This document shows positions 36,047 to 44,963 of a stretch of 64,000 nt of DNA, one piece after another. Each line of letters begins with the position of its first letter. The stretch's first letter is position 1. The stretch comes from an uncultured Coriobacteriaceae bacterium (GTDB lineage Bacteria; Actinomycetota; Coriobacteriia; Coriobacteriales; Eggerthellaceae), in NCBI GenBank assembly GCA_937937585.1, contig CALDCB010000008.1, positions 186,001-250,000 on the forward strand, in the 5' to 3' direction. The translations under genes and the position numbers were made by a program. The notes under the pieces were generated by a model that saw only the letters and a program-made list of their open reading frames with translations, ran no database searches and was not told the DNA's origin.

Positions 36047-37286
36047 CGAACATGCTCCAAACCAGTTTCAGGCCGTCGATCAGCTGATCGATATCGGCTT
36101 TGTCATTGTAGAAGGCCATGGACGCGCGGCAGTTCGACATGCAGCCCAGCTGGGACATAAGCGGCTGCGCGCAGTGATGGCCGGCGCGAATGGCAACGTG
36201 AACGCTGTCGAGGATGCCTGACACGTCGTGCGGGTGGACGTTCTTCACGTTGAAGCTGATGACGCCATGGTGCTCGGCGGGGTCCTTCGGGCCGTAAATG
36301 CTGATGAAGTCCAGCTTCGAAAGCTCGTCGAAACAGTACTTGGTCAGCGCGGCCTCGCGGGACTGCATGGCCTCCCAACCCACCTGCTCGACGTAGGTAA
36401 GCGCGGCGCCCAGGGCGTAAGCGCCCGCAGCGTCCTGCGTGCCCGCCTCGAACTTCTCGGGCACGGGCGCCCAAACGGCGCTCTGCTCGGACACGGAGTC
36501 GATCATCTCGCCGCCCGTCAGGAACGGGGGCATCGCGTCAAGCAGCTCGTGCTTGCCCCACAAGATGCCGATGCCCATGGGGCCGAACACCTTATGACCG
36601 CTGAAGGCGAAGAAATCACAATCGAGGTCGGTCACGTTCACGGGCATGTGCGGCACGCTTTGAGCGCCGTCGACGACCATGTACGCACCGAACTCGTGGG
36701 CGATCTGGCCCAGCAGCTTGACGTCGTTCTTAACACCCAAGACGTTCGACACCTGCATGGCGGAAACGATCTTGGTCTTCGGGCCGATCTTCGCGCGCAT
36801 CTCCTGCTCGGTCAGATGGCCTTCCTCATCAAGGTACATGTATACCAGCTTGGCACCATGGCGCTTGCAAGCAAGCTGCCACGGCACGCAGTTGGAGTGA
36901 TGCTCCATGATGGTGATGCAAACCTCGTCGCCGGGCTTGAGCACCATATCGGAAAGCGAGAACGAGATCAGGTTCAGGGCCTCGGAGGTGTTGCGGCACA
37001 AAACGATGTCATGCCAATTCTCCTCGCCCGCGCCGATGAAACAAGCGATGTGCTTGCGCGCGTCGTTGATGGCGTTGGTGGCCTCGTAGGAAAGCTCGTA
37101 CAAGCCGCGCAGCGGGTTGGCGTTCATGGTTTCATAGAACTCGCGCTGAGCATCAAGCACCGCAGCCGGGCGCTGAGCTGTGGCGGCGCTATCAAGGAAC
37201 GCCACCTCGGGGTGACGGCCGAACAGCGGGAAGTCCTTCTTGTACGGATTAGCCTCGATGTCCACACCGTTTACCAGGTATGCCAT
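36036..37286 (-). CDS. sufS: Cysteine desulfurase SufS
   Basis: A PLP-dependent group II desulfurase of 416 residues. Visible features are FLDSAATAQRP, the TIMEHHSNCVPW segment, the PLP lysine in SGHKVFGPMGIG (near residue 226) and the active-site cysteine region RAGHHCAQPLM (near residue 362). It forms a functional pair with SufU. The stop lies inside the start of sufU, which implies coupled translation. Confidence 0.95.
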   Translation of the reverse strand: MAYLVNGVDIEANPYKKDFPLFGRHPEVAFLDSAATAQRPAAVLDAQREFYETMNANPLRGLYELSYEATNAINDARKHIACFIGAGEENWHDIVLCRNTSEALNLISFSLSDMVLKPGDEVCITIMEHHSNCVPWQLACKRHGAKLVYMYLDEEGHLTEQEMRAKIGPKTKIVSAMQVSNVLGVKNDVKLLGQIAHEFGAYMVVDGAQSVPHMPVNVTDLDCDFFAFSGHKVFGPMGIGILWGKHELLDAMPPFLTGGEMIDSVSEQSAVWAPVPEKFEAGTQDAAGAYALGAALTYVEQVGWEAMQSREAALTKYCFDELSKLDFISIYGPKDPAEHHGVISFNVKNVHPHDVSGILDSVHVAIRAGHHCAQPLMSQLGCMSNCRASMAFYNDKADIDQLIDGLKLVWSMFDGI

Positions 37287-37289
37287 GGC

Positions 37290-38552
37290 TTAGGCCTCCT
37301 CTTCAAGGAAATCGGCGTCGAAGCCGTCGACCAACGTGGTTGCCAGACGAAGAACGCCCTCGCGGCTTGCCTGGTCAGGGGCGTCGATTGCCGCCTGCTC
37401 GAGCATGGCACGGATGAACATCTGCTCGGCCGCCTCCTGCGAAAGACCACGGCTTGCCAGATAGAACATCTGCTCGGGGCGCACGTGGCCGATAGCCGCA
37501 CCGTGGTTGCCCGCGACGTCGTCTTCGTTGCACAGAATGACGGGAACCGACTTGTTCTCGACGTCGTCGTCGACAAGCAGGACGGTTTCGTGCTCGGTGC
37601 CTTCAGCGCCCTTGCAGCCACGGACGAAGTCGATGGTGCCGCGCAGGGTTTTCTTGCTTTTACCAGCAAGAACGCCGTTGGAATTGATGTTGCACTGCGT
37701 CTTCACGCCATTGTGGCGCAGGGTGTAGTTGATGTCGTGCACCTGTTCGCCATGACCCAGGTAGCGCGCCTCGATGCCCATGCGCGAACGATTGCCGCGG
37801 ATGTCGCCGCCGATGCCCGTGAAGGTGTTGCTTGCGCCCAGGATGGTCTGACGCACGTCGATCTTTGCGTCGTCCCAGGTGAAAAGACCCATGTCGTCAA
37901 GGTCGATCCAACCATCGTCAAGCGTCTGGGTGCGGACGATGCGGATGGATGCGTCGGAATCTGCGAACGCACGAACGGACGTGCCCACCACGCCGGTGCC
38001 CCCGTCGGGGGAATCGACGTTCAAGATGAGCGTGACGTTCGAGCCTGCGCCGGCCACAACATCGACCGCAGCGAAGTTCATGGCGCCGTCGACGCCCGTG
38101 ACGTCAAGAGTGGCCTGAACCGACTTGCCGGCCGAAGCGGTGATGACCACAGGTTCGCCAGCGTACTCGCGCATGAAGGAGTACACCTCGGTGCTGATGC
38201 CGGTTTCGAACGCAACGGCCAGGCTGCGCGACTCGCCCACAGCATCAGATGCCGCCTGATAACGGGAAAGCGCGGTGCCGCCATACAGGCCGTCGTCGTC
38301 GCCCTTGCTCTCGTCCACAAGAGCAGTGGTCAGGTACGGCTCGGTGTGGGTTTCTTCCCAGGCAGCCTGAGCCGAAGCGATGGCGGCTTCGAACGCGTCG
38401 GGTTCGCCGAACGCGCCGTCGGTTGCCGCTACGGAAACAGCATATGCCTCGTCAAGACCCGCAGGGATCTCGATGGTGGTGCTGCTGGTTTTCATGCGAT
38501 GCCACGTCGGAGCGGGCATTGCGTTGGCTTTATCGAAAACAATTGCCTCCAT
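37290..38552 (-). CDS. sufD: Fe-S scaffold subunit SufD
   Basis: A 420-residue right-handed beta-helix protein of the SufB/SufD family. Its N-terminal half is poorly conserved; the second half carries the family core, ending in HVRPEQMFYLASRGLSQEAAEQMFIRA. SufD partners SufB on the SufC dimer. It starts with ATG overlapping the sufB stop by one base (TAATG), so expression is coupled. It is shorter in conserved core than SufB, as expected for SufD. Confidence 0.9.
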   Translation of the reverse strand: MEAIVFDKANAMPAPTWHRMKTSSTTIEIPAGLDEAYAVSVAATDGAFGEPDAFEAAIASAQAAWEETHTEPYLTTALVDESKGDDDGLYGGTALSRYQAASDAVGESRSLAVAFETGISTEVYSFMREYAGEPVVITASAGKSVQATLDVTGVDGAMNFAAVDVVAGAGSNVTLILNVDSPDGGTGVVGTSVRAFADSDASIRIVRTQTLDDGWIDLDDMGLFTWDDAKIDVRQTILGASNTFTGIGGDIRGNRSRMGIEARYLGHGEQVHDINYTLRHNGVKTQCNINSNGVLAGKSKKTLRGTIDFVRGCKGAEGTEHETVLLVDDDVENKSVPVILCNEDDVAGNHGAAIGHVRPEQMFYLASRGLSQEAAEQMFIRAMLEQAAIDAPDQASREGVLRLATTLVDGFDADFLEEEA

Positions 38553-39961
38553 TAGCCGATTGCCCCCTCCATCTCGAGTTTGATCAGGTTGTTCATCTCA
38601 ACGGCGTACTCAAGCGGCAGTTCCTTGGAAACAGGCTCCGCGAAGCCGTTGACGATCATGGTGCGGGCTTCCTCTTCAGAAAGGCCGCGGCTCATCAGGT
38701 AGAAGATCTTGTCGTCGCCGATGCGGCCGATGGTGGCCTCGTGTCCCACGTCGACATTCTTGCAACGGATGTCCATTGCGGGGATGGTGTCGGAACGGCT
38801 GGTGTCGTCCAGCATGAGGGACTGGCACGAAACGCTGGCTTTCGAGCCGGAAGCCTTCGGGGTTGCCACAACCGAGCTGCGGAACGTGGAGATGCCGCCG
38901 CTCTTGGAAATGGACTTGGTCTCGATGAAGGCCGAGGTTTCAGGAGCGTTCAGGACAACCTTGCAGCCCGTGTCCAGGTTCTGGCCCTGGCCGGCGAATG
39001 TGATGCCCGTGAAGCTGGACTTGGCCTTGCGGCCGTTCAGGATGCTCATGGGGTACAAGTAGCCAACATGGCTGCCAAACGAACCCGAGATCCACTCGAT
39101 CTCGCCGCCCTCGTCCACGATGGAGCGCTTGGTGTTCAGGTTGTACATGTTCTTCGACCAGTTCTCGATGGTCGAGTAGCGCAGGTGCGCGTTCTTGCCC
39201 ACGAACAGCTCGACGGCACCCGCATGGAGGTTCGCCACGTTGTACTTCGGGGCGCTGCAACCCTCGATGAAGTGCAGGTCGGCCTCGTCCTCGACGATGA
39301 TGAGCGTATGCTCGAACTGGCCGGCGCCCTTCGCGTTCAGGCGGAAGTAGCTCTGCAGCGGGTAGTCAAGCTTGGTGCCCTTGGGAACGTAGACGAACGA
39401 GCCGCCCGACCACACGGCGCCGTGCAAGGCCGCGAACTTGTGGTCCTCGGGCGTAATGAGCGTCATGAACTTCTCGTGGATGAGCTCGGCGTATTCGCCG
39501 TGAAGGGCCTCTTCGATGCCGGAATACACAATGCCAAGCTTGGCAGCGGAATCCTGCATGGAGTGGTAAACCAGCTCGGAGTCGTACTGAGCGCCAACGC
39601 CGGCCAGATAAGAGCGCTCTGCCTGAGGAATGCCCAGGCGCTCGAACGTGTCCTTGATGTTCTCGGGGACGCTTTCCCAGTCGCTCTTCTGCTCGGTGTT
39701 GGGCTTGACGTAAGTGATGATGTTGTCCATGTCCAGGCCGGCGATAGAAGGACCCCAGTCGGAAACGGGCATGGAATTGTAAATCTCAAGCGACTTCAGA
39801 CGATGCTCGAGCATCCACTCGGGCTCGTCCTTCTTCGCGGAGATCTCGCGCACGATGTCGGGCGTCAGGCCCGCATCAAGCTTCTCGGCGTCGTTGTCGT
39901 CATAGCGGAAATCGTACAGGCTACGATCGATGTCGGCGACTTCGGTACGTTGCTTCACCAT
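38552..39961 (-). CDS. sufB: Fe-S scaffold subunit SufB
   Basis: SufB is the scaffold on which the cluster is built. The 469-residue protein has the typical SufB segments VGAQYDSE, the IVEDEADLHFIEGCSAP block, the NWSKNMYNLNTKR segment, and a C-terminal IGDDKIFYLMSRGLSEEEA.  The conserved cysteine in SCQSLM near residue 400 corresponds to the cluster-forming region. It follows sufC by 9 bases. Confidence 0.95.
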   Translation of the reverse strand: MVKQRTEVADIDRSLYDFRYDDNDAEKLDAGLTPDIVREISAKKDEPEWMLEHRLKSLEIYNSMPVSDWGPSIAGLDMDNIITYVKPNTEQKSDWESVPENIKDTFERLGIPQAERSYLAGVGAQYDSELVYHSMQDSAAKLGIVYSGIEEALHGEYAELIHEKFMTLITPEDHKFAALHGAVWSGGSFVYVPKGTKLDYPLQSYFRLNAKGAGQFEHTLIIVEDEADLHFIEGCSAPKYNVANLHAGAVELFVGKNAHLRYSTIENWSKNMYNLNTKRSIVDEGGEIEWISGSFGSHVGYLYPMSILNGRKAKSSFTGITFAGQGQNLDTGCKVVLNAPETSAFIETKSISKSGGISTFRSSVVATPKASGSKASVSCQSLMLDDTSRSDTIPAMDIRCKNVDVGHEATIGRIGDDKIFYLMSRGLSEEEARTMIVNGFAEPVSKELPLEYAVEMNNLIKLEMEGAIG

Positions 39962-39970
39962 GGTTGCCTC

Positions 39971-40729
39971 TTAGTTCTGGGCGTCGGTCATGAACTGCTC
40001 GAAGCCGTTGGCGTCGATGTTTGCGATCATGTCGGCATCGCCCTCGGCGACGATGTGGCCGCCCAGCATGACGTGGACGCGGTCAACGTCAAGGTGCTCA
40101 AGGATGCGCGTGTTGTGCGTGATGATGAGCAGGGTGCCGTCGCAAGACTCACGGTAGGTCTCCATGCCCTTCGAAACGACGGACAGGGCGTCGACGTCCA
40201 GACCCGAGTCGGTTTCGTCAAGAATGGCCAGCTTCGGCTGCAGAAGAAGCAGCTGGAGCATCTCGACCTTCTTCTTCTCGCCGCCCGAGAAGCCAACGCC
40301 AAGCTCGCGATCAAGCCACTCGGTGCCGAAGTCGAGTTCTTCGGCCAGCGACTTGATGCGCTTGCGGAACTCCTTGTTCTTCATCTTCATGCCCTCGCGG
40401 CCCTCAAGCGTGGCACGCAGGAAGCTGGACAGCGGCACGCCCGGAATCTCGACCGGCGCCTGGAAGCTCAGGAACAGGCCTGCGCGCGAGCGCTTGTCGG
40501 GGGTAAGGTCGGTAATGTCGACGCCGTCGAAGATGATCTTGCCGTCGGTGATGGTGTAGGTGGGGTCGCCCATGGCAACGTGACCCATGGTGGACTTGCC
40601 AGCGCCGTTGGGGCCCATGAGAACATGAACCTCGCCCTGCGCGACTTCAAGGTTAACGCCGTCGAGGATGGGTTTCTCGTCCACGGAAGCGGAGAGGTTT
40701 TGAATAGCCAGCAAAGCATCTCTCGTCAT
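39971..40729 (-). CDS. sufC: Fe-S assembly ATPase SufC
   Basis: A 252-residue ABC-type ATPase that drives conformational change in SufBD. Walker A is GPNGAGKST (residue 39), the signature is GFSGGEKKKVEM (near residue 148), and Walker B is LAILDETDSGLD. As is usual for SufC, the Q-loop segment SFQAPVEIPG is present. It is the first gene after the promoter at 40779-40806, with AGGAA upstream of the ATG. Confidence 0.95.
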   Translation of the reverse strand: MTRDALLAIQNLSASVDEKPILDGVNLEVAQGEVHVLMGPNGAGKSTMGHVAMGDPTYTITDGKIIFDGVDITDLTPDKRSRAGLFLSFQAPVEIPGVPLSSFLRATLEGREGMKMKNKEFRKRIKSLAEELDFGTEWLDRELGVGFSGGEKKKVEMLQLLLLQPKLAILDETDSGLDVDALSVVSKGMETYRESCDGTLLIITHNTRILEHLDVDRVHVMLGGHIVAEGDADMIANIDANGFEQFMTDAQN

Positions 40730-40778
40730 TTGGCTTTTCCTGTTCTAATCGTGAAACTCTATAAATTGACTAGGGTTT

Positions 40779-40806
40779 AAGATAGGCTTCATGGGGGAAT
40801 AGTCAA
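40779..40806 (-). promoter_or_regulatory. Promoter of the suf operon
   Basis: On the minus strand TTGACT (40801-40806) and TATCTT (40779-40784) are 16 bases apart, about 50 bases before sufC. A palindrome lies directly upstream (40814-40828), and a second CTAG half-site (40770-40773) lies just after the -10 box. Confidence 0.65.
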
Positions 40807-40813
40807 CCTTTCC

Positions 40814-40828
40814 CTAGTAAAATACTAG
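40814..40828. promoter_or_regulatory. Candidate IscR/Rrf2 operator
   Basis: CTAGTAAAATACTAG is a perfect inverted repeat (CTAGTA / TACTAG around AAA). It lies between sufC and the divergent Rrf2 gene and looks like the A/T-centred palindromes bound by IscR-type regulators. Binding is inferred. Confidence 0.55.
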
Positions 40829-40929
40829 AATTAAGCGGTAGGCGAACAACCCGCGTCGCAATGCGGGCAAACCGCAGGTGGGGACCGCTTCCAAAAGTCC
40901 ACGAACCGGCCGAAAAAGGGGCGAAACGA

Positions 40930-41406
40930 ATGCTTATCACCAGCAAGGGTCGCTACGCACTGCGCCTTATGATCTTCGTTGCCGCCTCGGGCGAAGACGC
41001 AAAAGTCACGCTGCGCCAGGTGGCCGATTCCGAAAACATCTCGCTGAAATATCTCGAGCAGCTTGCGCACACGCTGGTGAAGGCCGACTTGTTGGCAAGC
41101 GTGCGCGGCCACGGCGGCGGCTATCGTTTGGCCCGCGAGGCCGCAAACATCAAGGCAGGCGACGTCATCCGCGCCGCCGAAGGCACTACCGCCCCTGTTG
41201 CATGCGCCGGCCTTGACGATATGTGCCCGCGCGAAAGCATGTGCTCGACCGTGGCTTTCTGGGCGGGGCTTGACGAGGTCATCGAAAATTACGTTGACGG
41301 CGTCACGCTGGCTGACTTGGCGCAAACATCGTTTTCCAACCTCATCCCCCTGAAAGAAGACATCGCGCAGGAAATTGCCAACGCAACCTGCGGCACGAAG
41401 AGATAG
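40930..41406 (+). CDS. Rrf2 family regulator, IscR-like
   Basis: A 158-residue winged-helix regulator beginning MLITSKGRYALRLM, with GRYAL and the GHGGGYRLA wing typical of Rrf2. Cysteines at 92, 99 and 105 match in number and nearly in spacing the three [2Fe-2S] ligands of IscR (92, 98, 104 in E. coli); a basic Arg/His near 60 could be the fourth-ligand region. It therefore probably senses Fe-S status and represses the divergent suf operon. The ATG at 40930 has AAGGGG eight bases upstream; the upstream extension of the ORF is not used. Confidence 0.88.
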   Translation: MLITSKGRYALRLMIFVAASGEDAKVTLRQVADSENISLKYLEQLAHTLVKADLLASVRGHGGGYRLAREAANIKAGDVIRAAEGTTAPVACAGLDDMCPRESMCSTVAFWAGLDEVIENYVDGVTLADLAQTSFSNLIPLKEDIAQEIANATCGTKR

Positions 41407-41522
41407 CGCTAGCCCGCAAGAAATCTGATTGCAGAACGCCCGCCCAAGGTTCCGCGGGCGCAAACCACACCTCGAACCCGCAATTGCCATTAAGCTCCTG
41501 CAAATCGGCGCCTAACGGCGCT

Positions 41523-41942
41523 TCAGCTTAAACGGATAAGCACCGATTCGACCTTTCGTTCTGCTGTTTCATTCGACGTTTGATGGAACAACAGAACGAC
41601 CCCGCAAGTCTCTTCTTTCGCATGCAATAAAAGATCTACGCCCGAGTCGGCCATCCAAGAAGGAGCCCTGGTCTGATCATCGCCACGCTCAAACTGGATT
41701 GATTTTTCAAGAACATCCCTCGAAAGCCAATACGTGTCTTCCGAGGAATCCAACCTAACCAAAACGCCGCCATCGTGCTCCGTTAAATCGACGATACGGC
41801 CTTCGGCTTGGCTCAAGTAGTAATCGGCATCCATACGAGTACCCACGCCACTCGCCAACCACACGAAAAAAAGTAAAGACACGAAGACGGCGATCAAAAT
41901 AACCAATCCGAATCTTCGCTGCATACTGCATCGACTTGACAT
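41523..41942 (-). CDS. Small membrane-anchored protein of unknown function
   Basis: A 139-residue protein. The ATG at 41942 has AAAGG seven bases upstream; a GTG two codons earlier is possible. Residues 12-32 are one hydrophobic helix preceded by basic residues, so the remainder is probably outside the membrane. The exported part has alternating hydrophobic strands and no cysteine pairs or catalytic motif I recognise. A perfect 18-bp palindrome lies 48-65 bases upstream. I do not recognise a family. Confidence 0.6.
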   Translation of the reverse strand: MSSRCSMQRRFGLVILIAVFVSLLFFVWLASGVGTRMDADYYLSQAEGRIVDLTEHDGGVLVRLDSSEDTYWLSRDVLEKSIQFERGDDQTRAPSWMADSGVDLLLHAKEETCGVVLLFHQTSNETAERKVESVLIRLS

Positions 41943-41989
41943 GGCCACGCCTTTCCGGACGCATCTTCAAAAGGCCGAAGTATTTTCGA

Positions 41990-42007
41990 CATTAATGCGC
42001 ATTAATG
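41990..42007. repeat. Perfect 18-bp palindrome
   Basis: CATTAATGC and GCATTAATG are directly adjacent, overlapping the ABC-F stop codon and lying upstream of the small membrane-protein gene, where it could be an operator. Confidence 0.6.
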
Positions 42008-43810
42008 CTCAAGTTGTTCGGAAGCTTCAAGCCATTCCATTTCCAGCTCTTCCAGCTGTGCCTTCAAATCGTCGATAGCCTGCTGAGCTTCGCCAAGCTT
42101 CACGAAGTCGGTGGGGTCGATGTCGAACATAGCCTGCTTGGCGTCTTCAATCTTCCCTTCCAGGGTGCGCATCTTGCGCTCGGTTGAGGCCACCTGCTTC
42201 TTCAGCGCGCGCATCTCGTTGTTCGACAAGCCACCGCCCGCGGGCTTCGCAGCGTCGGAAGCGGCCTTGGCCATTTCCTTAGCCTGTTTTACTGCGCCAT
42301 GATGTTCAGCCTCGAGCTGTAAGTACTCGTCAACGCCACCGGGCAGATGACGTACCACGCCACCGATCAGGGCATACTGATTGTCGGTCACGCGCTCCAT
42401 CAGGTAGCGGTCATGCGTGACCAAAATGAGCGTGCCGGGCCAACCATCCAGCAGATCCTCAACCGCCGCCAGCATGTCAACATCAAGATCGTTGCCGGGC
42501 TCGTCCAGAATCAGCACATTGGGCTGGTCAAGCAAGATCATCATCAGGGCTAGGCGGCGTTTCTGGCCACCGGACAGATCGCAAACCGGCTCGTTCAGAT
42601 CGGCCTTGGTGAAGCCCAAGCGCTCAAGAAGATCGCCGGGCGTTTGTTCCTTGCCGTCAAGCATGACGCGCGTGGTATAGCGGCCAACCACCTGACGAAC
42701 GCGGTCGTTGCCCAGCTTGGTCAGGTTGTCCAAATGCTGCGACAACACGGCGAACTTCACGGTCTTGCCGATTTTCACGCGGCCGCGCACAGGCGTGATC
42801 AGGCCCTCGATCGTACGCAACAGGGTGGTTTTGCCGGCACCGTTCTCGCCCAGAATGCCCACACGGTCGCCCGGGCCGATGTTCCAAGTGACGTCGTGAA
42901 AGACCAGCTTGTCGGAATCGTCATAGCTTACCGCCACGTTTTCAAGGTCGACGCACTCCTTGCCCAAGCGGGCCACAGCCATGCGCTGCAGCTCAAGCGA
43001 ATTGCGCAGCGGCGGCACGTCGGCAATAAGATCCTGAGCGGCCTTGATGCGGAACTTCGGCTTGGTGGAGCGAGCCTGCGCGCCGCGCGAAAGCCATGCA
43101 AGCTCGCGGCGAATCTTGTTCTGACGGCGCTCTTCGGTGACGCGCGCCACGCGGTCGCGCTCGACGCGCTGCATGATATAAGCCGAGAAGCCACCCTCGA
43201 ACGGCTCGATGATGCCATCGTGCACTTCCCACATGTCAAGGCAGACCTCGTCAAGGAACCAGCGGTCATGCGTGACCACCAACAGAGCGCCCTGACCGGG
43301 GCGCCAGCGATTCTTCAGATGCTGAGCCAACCAGTTGATGGCGCGAACGTCCAGATGATTGGTGGGCTCATCCAGCATAAGGACGTCCCACTTCCCCACC
43401 AGAAGGCGCGCAAGGTCGACGCGGCGACGCTGACCGCCGGAAAGCTGGCCGACAAGGCCCTCCCAAGGAATATCGGAGATCAAGCCGTCGATGATCGCGC
43501 GGATTTCGGCATCGCCCGCCCACTCGTATTCGGGCAGGTCGCCAACAACCGATTCGTGAACGGTGGCGTCGTCGGAAAGGTCGTCAGTCTGACCCAGCAC
43601 GCCCACCGTGACGTCGCGCGTACGAACAACGCGGCCCGAATCGGGCTCGAGCCTTCCAGAAAGAAGCGATAGCAGCGTGGACTTGCCGTCGCCGTTGCGT
43701 CCGACGATGCCGATGCGGGCACCCTCGTCAACGCCAAGCGACACGTCGCCGAACACCGTCTTCGTGGGGAAATTGACCCCGATCTTCTCGCAACCAAGCA
43801 AAAACGCCAT
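42002..43810 (-). CDS. ABC-F ATPase, Uup type
   Basis: A 602-residue soluble protein with two ABC ATPase domains and no membrane segment. Walker A motifs are GRNGDGKST (residue 38) and GENGAGKTT (near 320); signatures are QLSGGQRRRVDLA and DLSGGQKRRLALM; Walker B ends are MLDEPTNHLD and ILDEPGNDLD. The Thr to Gly change in the second Walker B, and a C-terminal coiled coil from about 510 to 602 (ABC_tran_CTD), fit the Uup group. ABC-F proteins act on stalled ribosomes or replication intermediates. A TATAAT box (43846-43851, minus strand) precedes the gene. Confidence 0.9.
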   Translation of the reverse strand: MAFLLGCEKIGVNFPTKTVFGDVSLGVDEGARIGIVGRNGDGKSTLLSLLSGRLEPDSGRVVRTRDVTVGVLGQTDDLSDDATVHESVVGDLPEYEWAGDAEIRAIIDGLISDIPWEGLVGQLSGGQRRRVDLARLLVGKWDVLMLDEPTNHLDVRAINWLAQHLKNRWRPGQGALLVVTHDRWFLDEVCLDMWEVHDGIIEPFEGGFSAYIMQRVERDRVARVTEERRQNKIRRELAWLSRGAQARSTKPKFRIKAAQDLIADVPPLRNSLELQRMAVARLGKECVDLENVAVSYDDSDKLVFHDVTWNIGPGDRVGILGENGAGKTTLLRTIEGLITPVRGRVKIGKTVKFAVLSQHLDNLTKLGNDRVRQVVGRYTTRVMLDGKEQTPGDLLERLGFTKADLNEPVCDLSGGQKRRLALMMILLDQPNVLILDEPGNDLDVDMLAAVEDLLDGWPGTLILVTHDRYLMERVTDNQYALIGGVVRHLPGGVDEYLQLEAEHHGAVKQAKEMAKAASDAAKPAGGGLSNNEMRALKKQVASTERKMRTLEGKIEDAKQAMFDIDPTDFVKLGEAQQAIDDLKAQLEELEMEWLEASEQLEH

Positions 43811-43850
43811 GCGTTACCCCTTGTGAATCGTCTTATTCGACTGCGATTAT

Positions 43851-43887
43851 AAAATGACAAAGGCGGTTCCGCCAAAACGGAACCGCC
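43851..43887 (-). terminator. Terminator of the hydrogenase operon, overlapping the ABC-F promoter
   Basis: GGCGGTTCCG (43862-43871) and CGGAACCGCC (43878-43887) form a 10-bp stem; on the minus strand TTTGTCATTTT follows. The -10 box TATAAT of the ABC-F gene (43846-43851) and a TTGGCG -35 candidate lie in or next to the hairpin. Confidence 0.8.
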
Positions 43888-43982
43888 CTCACACAACCTT
43901 GGCAGAGAGACCGCGACCATTCGACAGCCCTTGCACCCGTCGCTCCAGCCTTGCAAACCGCGCTGTGGCATCAAGCCGCAAG

Positions 43983-44438
43983 CTACGCCGGCTGAATCCC
44001 CGAAAAGTCCTCGGTCTTGACCGCCTCATACACGCGCTCGACCGAGGTCAGAACCTCGGGCGTCATAGGCGCGAAGAACTCAAGCTGAGCAGGCTGGATG
44101 CCAATGAACAGCAGCTCGCCGCAGTAGGCCTTGATCTCGTCGATCAAATACGTCAGCGGCATGGAATGCGTGGTGACCATGTAATTCGCCACCACGTCAT
44201 CGCGGTTCAGCAGGCGCATTTCACCTGGCTCAAGACCCATCTGAGCAGCGTCAACCAGAACAACCTTGTCGGGATTTTCGCGCTTGATAACGCCGATGTA
44301 ATTCTCGGGCGTCATCTCGCCGTCGATGTGATCCCAACCCTCGATGGGATTTTGCTCCATCATCTTCGAGAGCATGGGACCGCACGCGTCGTCGCCACGA
44401 AGCACGGCGCCAACCGTGAACACGTACTTCTTACCCAT
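43983..44438 (-). CDS. hycI: [NiFe]-hydrogenase 3/4 maturation protease HycI
   Basis: HycI cleaves the C-terminal tail of the large subunit once nickel is inserted. The ATG at 44438 overlaps the hycH stop by one base (TAATG), with GAGG five bases upstream; the longer ORF is rejected. The 151-residue product has GAVLRGDDACGP with the first metal-ligand Asp near residue 15, VVLVDAAQMG with the second Asp, and TTHSMPL with the His. These match the three nickel-sensing ligands of the M52 family. It is the last gene of the operon. Confidence 0.9.
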   Translation of the reverse strand: MGKKYVFTVGAVLRGDDACGPMLSKMMEQNPIEGWDHIDGEMTPENYIGVIKRENPDKVVLVDAAQMGLEPGEMRLLNRDDVVANYMVTTHSMPLTYLIDEIKAYCGELLFIGIQPAQLEFFAPMTPEVLTSVERVYEAVKTEDFSGIQPA

Positions 44439-44953
44439 TAGCGCCTCAACCTTCCCATGTAGTAAACGTTCGGATTGCGCTTGATCGCGTCGATCATCTC
44501 GGCGAAGTGCGCAAGCCATGCAGCTTCGGTCGCATGGTCGGCATCATTCTCGTACTGCTGAGCCAACTGATGAACCGGCTCGTCAAGCACAGCGACGTGC
44601 GTGTTGTCCACGACGATCTCGTCGCAGCGAAGGATTCCCTCCACTTTGTAGCGCGCTTTGCCCTCGGGGAAAAGCTCCGTGATTCGGCGGTACTCCGTCT
44701 CGGTGCAGGCAAGCTCTTCTTCGAGGCAATCGCACATGCCGGTGTTGTGGCCCACGGCGACGGCGTAATACAAAATGTCGCCTGCCTCTTTCGAGGTGTC
44801 CTTCTCGGTATCGACGAAGCGCGTGGTCAACTTGTAGAAAACAACGCGCGGTTCGCCTGCTTCACCTGCAAGAGGGCCGCAGATGCGCGATTCTTGCTGA
44901 GCGTGGCGCTCGTTCATTGCAGCCTGCGCTGCAGGTGACGCCGCAATGCCCAT
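44438..44953 (-). CDS. hycH: Formate hydrogenlyase maturation protein HycH/HyfJ
   Basis: A 171-residue HycH-family maturation factor. I chose the ATG at 44953, five bases after AGGAG. Family-like features are VVFYKLTTRFVD near residue 40, an AGDILYYAVAVGHNTGMCDCL block, and a C-terminal NPNVYYMGRLRR end. HycH is required for maturation of hydrogenase 3 in E. coli, with an unclear mechanism. The CxC pair near residue 81 could bind metal or contact Fe-S proteins. It overlaps hycI by one base and is separated from hyfI by 99 bases containing a hairpin. Confidence 0.85.
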   Translation of the reverse strand: MGIAASPAAQAAMNERHAQQESRICGPLAGEAGEPRVVFYKLTTRFVDTEKDTSKEAGDILYYAVAVGHNTGMCDCLEEELACTETEYRRITELFPEGKARYKVEGILRCDEIVVDNTHVAVLDEPVHQLAQQYENDADHATEAAWLAHFAEMIDAIKRNPNVYYMGRLRR

Positions 44954-44963
44954 GGCAACTCCT

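Noticed and set aside
36228..38555. Plus-strand open frame of 775 codons opposite sufS and sufD
   Set aside because: Shadow of the suf genes; no ribosome site and no recognisable protein.
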